Shown here in pieces: positions 55,002 to 64,000 of a stretch of 64,000 nucleotides of DNA (position 1 is its first letter; each line of letters starts with the position of its first letter). The notes under the pieces are model-generated. The model saw only the letters and a program-made list of their open reading frames with translations, searched no databases and was not told the DNA's origin. Source of the DNA: Vitrella brassicaformis (taxonomy: Eukaryota > Sar > Vitrellaceae); assembly GCA_001179505.1 (NCBI GenBank), contig CDMY01000542.1, positions 197,250-261,249 of the forward strand, in the 5' to 3' direction. Made by a program: the position numbers and the translations under genes.

Positions 55002-58000
55002 ATGTCGTCGTCCACCTCGCGGCTGTCTGACCCACCCCCACACCCCGCAGTGGACGAAAAGCGAGAAGAGGACCAGGTTGCCGCTCCGGCTATCGCTGAC
55101 CCGGTGAGGATTAGACAACACACATCAGCCACTCGCAAGGTGCCTTGATGCAGGCCACGGACAACCAGATGACACCGTCAGAAAGTGTCCAGCACCGTGA
55201 TGAGGTGCCTCATCGATGCACCAACTTAAAGATTCCCAGGTTGGGGACAGATGAGGTGTCAGCTGAGTCAGACATCCTGCAAGTAAGAATGATGAGTCTT
55301 GCGAGACCGACGTCTGATGTCTATTATCTTAATGTGACGTAGCGCTATAAGACTTCGGATGACCTGTATGTAATTGGCATCGAGCTTAAACGGAAGATAT
55401 CAAAGGCCTTGCCACGGTATGAGGAGTTGCCGGCTGAAGTGGCTGACCTGGTCCGGGAGATCGAGATGTGTACAGAGATGATTTGCGAAAGCGTCGAAAA
55501 ACGTATCGACAATGGAGAAATGGAGGAGACATGGACGGAGAGCTGGACGGAGAGCCTTGTGGGTCCATTCAAGAAGATCATGCAGTCATTCCAGAGCATA
55601 TTAGAGGAGGCAGGGTCACGGAGATCGGCCAATGTGCATGACACCGTCAGTGCACTCATTATCGATCTTCTAACAAGCTATCAGTTCTGCGAGCACCTCA
55701 CTCCCGAGGAACAAGAGGAGGTACTCGGATCGGAGATTACAACACGTCGGGACACTACACTTGCACTTCCTACGACTGCAGTCCACGAGGCAGCACGTAC
55801 GTCGCCTAGCATTACCTATTCTCGGCACATACTCATTGTTGTTTCCCGTCTGGATGGCAGGTATGGGATGGTTGGGACCGTTTGAGAAGATGATCGCAAA
55901 TCGGCCTCAGCTTCTGACCCGGACGCTAACTGTCGCGGCTGACGACAATATATTGTTTAACGAGGTAAGCTCTCTTTACATGCCATTATACCAGAAAAAC
56001 TCGCGTTCTTCTTCTCTTCAGTCTGGCTACACGCCTCTGCACGTCGCAACGAGTGTGTAAAGGAAAAAGCAACCTCCCTCTGATCACGAGGCTTCCTATC
56101 TGTTCAGAGTATGTCAGACCAAAAATCGTTCGACTGATATTGCAGCAATATCCTGATGCCCTCAATCAGAAAGACAAGGCAGGGCTTCATTGAACCTGTC
56201 AGTCTCCCCCCCTCTCTCTCTCTCTCTCTCTCTTGCCGCTTTTGACGCAGATAGGGCACACCGCAATTGACCTCGTTGTAAATATGACGACAGGGGTTGA
56301 TGTCACACTTGCAATGATAGAAGCCGGCGATGTCGTCATCTTCAGCATGCTCCACGAGAGGGGCAAGCTGAGCTATCTATGGAGGCAAGAGAACCTGCTC
56401 AAGATGCTCCCTTTCATCAAAGACGCCATCATCTATTCGCTGAAGCAGTCCAACGACAGCGAGATCATTCTCGTGGCACTTCGCTACCTTTCTTCGTTTC
56501 GCGACTCGACTGGCTCCCGAAGAAAAGACTCACGCACACAGTAAGAAAGACACATACGCTTCTAATGCCAGAGTCAACCGTTAATGTCTCTATGCCTGGC
56601 TGCAGAGAAATAGAAGAGACGGGTGAATGGCTAGAGGTATGCAGATCCCTGAATCAGCAGCGCCTTTTGAGACTTGTCGGATTGACCTCTGCAGGGCTTT
56701 TGTACCAAGGCGATGGCAGAGATTGACGAGAAGTCGCTTCTTGTTACACTAAAGAACCGTGACAGAGTTCAAGAGTATTTTCGCTTAGTGGATTCCTGCA
56801 ATGGATTGCAGGCAGTGAGCGAAGGTAACAGACATCGCCATGTTTAGTCAATCCGATCATTCTTCTCTGCAGCCAACAGCATTGAGCTCGTGGATGTATG
56901 TTGGAGTATGCCGTATTACGAAAATATCAGTCGGGCAGCAAGTGATGAATTTCACTTGTCGCATCTACGCTTCTTTACTCCAACGGTTGACACGGACCGG
57001 CTTGTGGTTTCTCTGACGCCTCAAATTGCCTTCATCAGCCGATTCGTCTCAATGGCTTTCCTGTAAGCCAACGAGAGAGGGGCGAAGAATAGAGGACGTC
57101 AGATGTTGTTCCTTCAGTATTGTATTTGTTCTCGTCTACGTCAGCATCATAAATCGAGGTGGAGAGGAGTGATGGCTGTGGGCCGTCTTCGTTATGGGAG
57201 CCGGCTTCATCGCACAAGAGCTCCTGCAAGTGTGATGGGAATGGAGCCCTCAACGTTTCTTCTTTTACACGTCTCTGTCATTCAGATGATCCGTTTGAGG
57301 GCTCGCTACTGGCAGGAGTACTGGTGAGACATGATCCGTTCGTGACGGTCCGTCAGATGTCGCCTTCCTTCATACTCAGGAACTACCTAGATCTGGCGAG
57401 CTCACTTGCAGTTGTGGCACTCATCGTGTCGTACTTTTGCGAAGCACCCCTCGATGTCATCACTGCCGCGCTCTCACTTGTGGGTCTCTTGTTCGCCACG
57501 CGAATCCTCCAGATTGCCACCCCCAAGTCAAACACAGGGCCACTCATTCTGTGAGCGAAGAGGCATCCAATTGAATGGCTTTCATGTGATGTCATTCGTT
57601 ACTCTCTTTATTAATCAGGGCTGTCGTGCGGATGTTTGCCGACATCTCCATGTTTTTGCTGCTCTACGTCTACATTCTACTAGCCTTTGCGGCCGCATTG
57701 AATATACTCGCACAGGAGGGTAATGATGACTTCGGCACGTACGGACTAGCCGTCCTGACGCTGTTCTATGGAGGCCTGGGTGAATTCCAAGTGAGTACGA
57801 TCAGGATTGCGGAGGAAGGTCATGTCTCCGCACATGGTGGCTGTTCAGGATCCATTGGATCATGCCATTGAGGATGGGCGCATTCTGGCTGCCATCCTTG
57901 TCGTCCTCTACGTCATCCTATCGTCCATTATTCTCGTGAGATGCGACAGGCAGCTGAAAATACAGCTGTGACATGCATCATCTCATTTCTCGCAGATCAA

Positions 58001-58984
58001 TCTGCTCATTGCCATCATGGTAAATACCTTTTTGAAGGTGCGATTCACAAAGGGACAATTTGAACATCTGCTTTTAGGCATCTACTTGGGGCGCAATTGA
58101 ACATAGCCAGCATGCACACTACCAGTCAGTCAGAAGAGCGAGAGGAAGTGAACGCGGACTCTGTATGAGCTGTGCGCATTATGTGCAGTATGCTGCGGCT
58201 GCGTCTTCTCAACGAATACCTGTGCATGCAGAGCTACGAACGACTGCCGCCGCCATTCTCGATCATGAGTGAGTGCAGTGATGTCTAAGAGATCATACTG
58301 TGCCTTTGCGGAGACGCATCTTGATTGGCAGGTCTCTTCATACTGGCTCCTCTGCGGTGCCTCTTCCGAAAATGTGCAGAACCGGATATGAGTGTTCATT
58401 CACCTGACACTGTATTGGAACGCATCGTGTGGGCCATGATAAGGGTCGAGACCGGCATATATATCTTTGCCTTCACCCCTCTATTTCTCGTCCTCGCCCT
58501 GCTCAAGTCGCTGATAGGGGGAGAGAGGACGCTGCTCAAAAGCTTCATCTGTTCGCCATGGAATACATTCCTTTTTACTTGGTGGGAGGTTTTCCATCTC
58601 TTGATACTCGTCAAAAATGATTGGAACGTAGGCATTAAGATAGAAGCGATATTACAAAGTATCCCCTCTTTGTTTTCAGGCTGATGTCTATGGACGAAAG
58701 GAACGGATATATGAACGAAAGGACACACCTCCATCAGAAGTCAAACCTCTGCAAGCGTCGGACGCAATGGTCGCTAAGATCAATAAATGGAGTCGGGAGC
58801 TGGATGGAAGAAAAGCAACTACACAAGATATAATCACGAGTAAGAGGGCACTCAAAAGCTAGCCTTAACGTCAAATGTGCTTTTTCTGTGGCTGCATTCA
58901 GTCTTGCGAAATATACAAGAAGAGCGGCTAGAAATTAAGAAGAAACTGCTGGAAGCGGTGCCACTGCTGCAATTGAAGCCCTAA
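55002..58984 (+). CDS. TRP-like cation channel with N-terminal ankyrin repeats
   Basis: Start MSSSTSRLSDPPPHP (55002); the first three exons join in phase 0. Residues around 55400-55700 form helices (YEELPAEVADLVREIEM). Ankyrin-type repeats follow: SGYTPLHVAT (56020), IVRLILQQYPDALNQKDK and GHTAIDLVVNM (56140-56290). The membrane domain spans about 57050-58060: FISRFVSMAFL, LASSLAVVALIVSYF, ISMFLLLYVYILLAFAAAL (S5), a pore segment GLAVLTLFYGGLGEFQ (57745-57790) and S6 SSIILINLLIAIMVNTF (57920-58040). After it lie two more hydrophobic stretches (IYIFAFTPLFLVLALLKSLI) and a coiled-coil C-terminus ending LLQLKP. The pore and NLLIAIM motif fit TRP/TRPV-like channels, and GLGEF recalls their selectivity filter. 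About 18 exons; one intron at about 56181 may start with GC. Confidence 0.75.
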
Positions 58985-59516
58985 AAGGTGTGCAGCCAGT
59001 CAGTCCCAAAAAAACATATGTATAGGTCTTGATTTGATCCACAGGACAGTCAAAACGCGCAAGAAATAGAAGACATTCGCTTTGTCCATACGTCGATTTT
59101 TTCCATTTTTGGTTCTTCAGCCGTGAAGTGGGCAGCCCTTGGTCAGTCTCTTGACGTGCAGATTTCTCGACGTGCAGACACAGTCTGTATCAGTCCGTCT
59201 CTCGATCATGCAATTCATATCGACGCACTACAAATGTCAGTTGACTCTCTTATGTCTTAACACATACGCACTGACACAGACCCCTTATATGACACAAATA
59301 TGCGCATTGGCACGCCTTATCAGCCAGCAGCAGCCAACTCGTTTGCGTGTGTGTGCGTGTGCGTCTGCGTTGATGTGTATATGTATGCATGTTGGTGTTT
59401 CCTCAGTCCAGTGTGCCAACATATACGTCAGCCGCCCTGCACACCGAACTCGAACGGGAAACCGCCAATCCCTCTTGAAGCAGCTGTCACACAAACATAC
59501 TTACATACCATGTGGC
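58985..59516. other. Convergent intergenic region
   Basis: Between the channel gene (+) and metacaspase (-) 3' ends. Contains a GTGTGTGC tract (59340-59395). No gene. Confidence 0.6.
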
Positions 59517-62500
59517 TCAGTGAGTGCGGCCACACGTGCACGATCCATGCTCACTTGTCAGAGGCTTCTTTATCTTTCTCGTGAGCCTGCCGATGTATAG
59601 ATTGGAGTTCGGTTCGGCGAGGGTGAAGTCAAACGGACGATTGAAGTTGAAACGCTGCGTAAGCGAGTGGCAATGATGGTGTGGATACAGACATACGTGC
59701 GCGCTTCTGTGTTATGTCAATCTATATGTGTACGTATGTTCGTATATACCTGCGTGCTGGTGTCAGCTGCGGTCTCTGCGAGAAGCCTCTTCCCTTCAGA
59801 TTCGTGTGCAGAGTCTGAAAAAAACACACACACACATGCATGTATATATACAGAGGAACACACATAGCGGTGTGTGCCCACTTACCTGGAGCAACGACGG
59901 GTATGTGTGTCCGAATGGCTTTTGAGTCAACGCAGCGATGAAGGCAGTCGTCATGGCACCACCTACGGCCATCAACATGATACATGCATGTCGTGTGTGA
60001 TGATGTATGTTGTGTATGTACGTGTGCAATGTCTACCAGCTGAATGAGGCTCCGATGCGCTGCCGTGTACATCTGCACACACACACACACACATACACAC
60101 ATGGATGCTTACACGTGTCTCTGCATTATCCATACCCACCTGCGCTCGTCTGCGCGTCCTCACAGCCACTGAACAGCTGCACGTCGCCCATCCTGCGCAC
60201 AGACATACACAAACACGATGCGTGGATGTACTTCCCTGCCTGCCGGCCAATACGTACGTGTGGCTGGGGTTTTGGTCCTCCATCCACTTCTCCTGCTTCG
60301 ACTCCCATGTGTACGGCAAATCCAGACCTGTGCCGGAATGGCAGCAGTCCATGACGGCGGTCATTCGCACGCCACTGGGCAACGGACGAATCTGTCGGCA
60401 GGAGACATGCGTATACGTACGTCTGTATTTCCTTCTGATCTGTCTCGATGTATGTACCATGAGGTCGTGTAGGTCGTCATCGACAATCTGCCCCTCCTTT
60501 TGGTAGTCCATCGGGATGATCGTCTCGTCTACATCCGCACATTCAGCCGCATGTGTCGGTGCATTCGTGTGTCTCTGCATCCACTCACCCATGCCGTCCT
60601 CCTCTCGGCCAGAGGGGTCCACCTGCTGTGAGCCGTGACCTGTACACACGTGGAGCAGGCAGATGGAGATATGCACAGAGAGAGTGTGTGCGCGCCTGAC
60701 CTGAGAAATGGAAAAAGAGTGCGTCTCCGGGCTGTGCATTGAGAGCCAGCCATTTGCAGGCCTTCAGGATGTTGCTGCATACGCATTCACACGTGCGCAC
60801 CCCGGAAAGTACACCTGAGCACGTCTACTACTCACCTTTTGGTCGGCAGGCATCTCTCATCGTTGCTGTCATCGGTCAACACCACCTGCAGTGGATGTAC
60901 AGAAGCCCCTGTGGATACGTACGTGTGTGTGTGTGCATCTGTGCTCGCGCACCATTGTCTCGGGTGTGTCAGGGAATCCGTATATGCCCGTCAGCACGCG
61001 GCGCATGTTTTTGACGTCATTTATGCAGCTGCAAACACAGGACATCCTTCTATCTCTGCATATCTGTACATGGGCGTGTGTATGTGTACCCTTTGAGCTC
61101 CGCTCGCGTGCCCTTGTAGTTGCAGCCCACCATCGGAGCCTTCTTACGACCTGCACACATCCATGTGTTTCCGTGTGTGTTCATGTCTCCTCCTGCATAT
61201 GCACACACACGCACCAGTGGGCTGCGCAGGTGCCCCTCCCACAGACGAGGCGTGCACAACACCAGCCTGCTGGGAGGAAATGCCCTGTGGCGACAAAGCC
61301 TGCATACATGCACATACACACATACATGGATGCACACGGACAGATACGCACCCAAGGATCGAATGTCTTCACACACGCACCTGTTGCTGCACCTCATATC
61401 AAGACAGGTATGGGTGCGTCACGGTGGTCTCGGACGGTTCGTGTTGCTGCGCATACGCCGACGTCGAGTCGCCCCATGTGTATGGCTGCTGTGGCTTGTT
61501 GTGCGAAAATGCAGAGGCTGAATTCTCCCAGGAGTAGGGCTTTGACGGCTTGTTGAGAGGTGAGTTCTCCGCGGCGATCGTGATCGCTATCTACAGATGG
61601 CATACAGTTTCGCATTGGTGAAAGCACACACACGGGAGACGCATGATCGCTCACCTGGATCAGTTCTTCAAGGGCCCTTTCCTTGTCATTATTCTGAACA
61701 CGCACAGAGTGTCCGGTTGTGTGTGTGTGAGCATGCAGCACACGTGCGCAGGTGTGGCCCACCCATTTGATCAGCGCAGTGGCTATCTCTTCATACGTGC
61801 AGTTGGGCAGTATGTTTCGGATGTCCTGTGTGCAATGATTCATCATCGACATTCACGCCATACCTCTGAGTGAGTGAGTGTCTGCGTGCCTGGATGTATT
61901 GCACGTTCGGCTCGACTTTCTTTTTCGGGGGCTGACCATGGCCTACATCCGTATAGACACATACATACACCGACACATTCGTTTTTGCTTTAAAAAGGTA
62001 CCCACCCATCAGTTCGGCGGTGGCTGCCTGCTTGTCGCCATTGTGCCGCACGAGGGCTTTCTCCACCTGTTCGTTGTTTGGGCGTGCCCATCCATATGTA
62101 TGTGCGAGGAGACATACCTGCTGTCTGCTCAAATGCGGCATGATGGTGAGTATCGCTTGCACGGCGGCATCAGAGACAGAGCCAGCAGCCGGGCTGTCTG
62201 TACACATACACTCATACACGAGCCATGTGGGCATGTGTATGTGTGTGTCTCTGGTTAGTTACCAGTATGTTTGTATGACGGAGGTGGCCTGGGCTGGGTT
62301 TGGGTGTGTTGGCTGTAGATGGGAATATGCAGGTTTGGCTGCTGGCCCGGCTGCGGCTGATATGAGGGATACGAGGGGTATCCTCCCACCGGTTGATGTT
62401 GCTGCTGTTGGTACTGGTGCTGGTGCTGCTGCTGCTGTTGGCCCGTCTGCGGCGGGTATGAGGGATACGAGGGGTACCCTCCCACTGGTTGTTGGCCCCC

Positions 62501-63403
62501 TTGATACGGCCTGCGGCGCTCCGAGACACGTACACAGACAATACCTATCCATGTGGCTCCGCGAACCTGTTTGCTTGCTGCCCGCTGCCTGGCTGGAGCT
62601 GGAACTTGATGCCGATTTGACCTACGAGCAGTGACACACATATGGGCTGGAGGGAAGCAGTGCGCGTTTCATTGTACCTTTTCCATTCTGCAGATTGTAC
62701 CAGCCTGCACATGATCGAGATGCAGACGCTACATCGGATGAATAGGTCCATCCGTGCGTTCATGTGCGCACCCTCCATTGGCGCGGCATTCATTTGCGTG
62801 TTCGGCGGCAGCCGCAACGAGACGCTGCCTGAATAGACACAGGCGCACATTCGTCTGTCTGCGGCGACAAAAAAGGAGTGTAAGCATGCATGCATGCATA
62901 CCCATAGAATCATCTCTGGTGAATCGGTCCCAGTCAAACACCTGCATGGTGTGAACACACGCATGTCTGCCCAGGTATCCCCCATGTTGCTCAATTGATG
63001 TTGCTTGCCTCGAACGTCAAAGGCGGGTTCTGAATAGACGGCTGCAGCAAGACACACGCACGCACATGGATGGGCTTTTCCATGTGTGTTTGTGTGCGGG
63101 CTACGGACTTCCCAATCCAGCAGAAATGACTGGTTCCATGTGGGGTTGAGGGACTTGTTCACCCTCTCTGTCCTGTACTCTTTCCCCTGCCACTTGAGCT
63201 TCACGTAGGGGTCACTCGTGCCGCCTGTTTCCACGCAGAATGTCATGCACTCTGTGCAGCGAGCACGTGCTTGTGTCTGCTCACCGATGTCCTTGGCCGC
63301 CAGATCGCGTCCACCGATGATTGTGACCTACACACAAACACATCTCTTCTCCATCAGTGAGAAACCCCCGGCTGAATGCACGCACCTGAAGCTTCTGGGA
63401 CAT
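59517..63403 (-). CDS. C2 / CUE-CUE / type I-like metacaspase
   Basis: Cysteine peptidase of the caspase clan, cleaving after Arg/Lys in known family members. Start MSQKLQVTIIGGRDLAAKD (63403); the C2 domain continues GGTSDPYVKLKWQGKEYRT, LTFEVFDWDRFTRDDSMG and WYNLQNGKGQIGIKFQLQP (to about 62560). A Gly/Tyr/Pro/Gln linker (VGGYPSYPSYPP repeated) follows to 62270. Then two CUE/UBA-like segments: AILTIMPHLSRQQVEKALV (62190-62010) and IRNILPNCTYEEIATALIKW plus NNDKERALEELIQ (61835-61655), and a WENSASAF/WGDSTSAY spacer. The peptidase runs 61150-59517: KAPMVGCNYKGTRAELKG, CINDVKNMRRVL, FFHFSGHGSQQ (catalytic His), MDCCHSGTG (catalytic Cys), VQLFSGCEDAQTSAG, GGAMTTAFIAAL and FNFNRPFDF near the end. 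About 20 exons; the one after PSIQNPPLTFE uses a GCAAGC donor. The linking exon near 61410 is uncertain. Confidence 0.85.
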
Positions 63404-63505
63404 TTCTCAAGCCTCGCAAGTGATAAGAAGCCGCTGTCAGTGTGTCGTTCTCTCTGGCCCCAAATTCGGGACCCCGTACACAGCTGTAAATACTGACGAA
63501 TCGCG
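63404..63505. promoter_or_regulatory. Divergent promoter region, metacaspase / FG-GAP protein
   Basis: Only 102 bp lie between the two start codons. No TATA-like box was identified. Function as a shared promoter is inferred from spacing. Confidence 0.45.
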
Positions 63506-64000
63506 ATGAAGGTCTCCTTCTGGCCTTGTGTGGTATGGCTGGCATGCTTCGGAGCCCATGGATCCGAGATCTCGCCATCAAGCGTCGACACGAAGGCTCG
63601 CTACTATCAGTTCGAAGACCCGCCTTCCTGCTCGCCGGAAAAGCCGTGCTTCGTCCCAAGCGCCAACCAATTCGGAGAGGTGGGCAGAGAGCACGCAACA
63701 CGCACACCCAGAGCAGGCAGGCAGCAGAGGGAAGGCGGGGAGACGTCTTTGGTCGGTTGGTTGGCTGGCAGGCGAACGACATAATGGTGACTGACGGCAG
63801 TGGGAATTTCTATAAGGTGTGGGAGTTCGGCGAAGGCACAGACTCTCACCAAATCGCCATCGGTAGGCACTGATCAGAGGAAGAAAGTGCAGCCCACCAC
63901 GACGTCTGTCTGTCTGTCTGTCTGTTTGTCTGCCTTACAACACAGGCGACCTCAACAATGACGGTTAGTGAGTGATGAGATGAAGGGGAGGGGGGGGGGG
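63506..64000 (+). CDS. Secreted FG-GAP/VCBS-repeat protein, 5' part
   Basis: ATG at 63506 opens a signal peptide, MKVSFWPCVVWLACFGAHG, followed by a Cys-containing stretch (PSCSPEKPCFVPSANQFGE). Intron 63679-63770 leads to NDIMVTDGSGNFYKVWEFGE and, after a GACA/GTCT-rich intron (63865-63945), to GDLNNDG. D-GSG followed by GDLNNDG is the calcium-loop pattern of FG-GAP/VCBS (integrin alpha-like propeller) repeats. The gene runs off the right edge, where the sequence ends in poly-G. It is probably extracellular or lumenal; partner unknown. Confidence 0.7.

Noticed and set aside
60200-60760. Plus-strand ORFs opposite the metacaspase (for example 60105-60506)
   Set aside because: Antisense shadows; the minus strand has splice-linked catalytic motifs.

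Overview
The window is nuclear DNA of a unicellular eukaryote. Genes are densely packed, GC-rich and split by many short GT-AG introns, which are full of (CA)n, (GT)n and (GACA)n runs. The gene content suggests a flagellated alveolate: a cilia tether-complex protein (CFAP44), an ankyrin/TRP-like channel, a C2-domain metacaspase of the type known from apicomplexans, and a complete-looking set of de novo purine enzymes, a pathway apicomplexans have lost. A chromerid such as Vitrella fits best. That is an inference; no organellar or rRNA marker is present.

Layout. 1-5575: 3' part of CFAP44 (+). 6287-8669: adenylosuccinate lyase (-). 8837-16428: one 29-exon gene (+) whose exons join in frame into a four-enzyme protein, PurF-PurD-PurM-PurN. 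The lyase and this fusion share a 167-bp divergent promoter region, so five purine-pathway activities are coded from one locus. 17.4-18.7 kb: a decayed aspartyl-protease-like gene and a doubtful membrane ORF.

About 19.26-28.2 kb and 35.1-46.9 kb form a very large inverted repeat around a 6.9-kb spacer. Each arm carries mostly broken copies of two families: a divergent protein-kinase-like family and a J-domain-like family with HTD in place of HPD. A motif of about 28 bp recurs 11 times, on the minus strand in the left copies and on the plus strand in the right ones. Several frameshifts are shared by both arms, so decay began before the duplication; other indels and two genes are specific to one arm. 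The spacer holds a hypothetical gene (-), a 300-N assembly gap, a 480-bp tandem duplication and a small intact gene (+).

47.6-64 kb returns to ordinary genes: a protein with an N-terminal MGCASS lipidation signal (+), a long low-complexity/coiled-coil protein (-), a nucleoredoxin-like protein with WSPPC in place of WCPPC (+), a TRP-like channel with ankyrin repeats (+), a C2 / GYP-rich linker / two CUE-like segments / metacaspase protein (-), and the start of a secreted FG-GAP/VCBS-repeat protein (+), divergent from the metacaspase by about 100 bp. Gene models were built by hand from splice signals and frame continuity. Internal boundaries of the purine fusion and the metacaspase are the best supported. 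No rRNA, tRNA or CRISPR was recognised.
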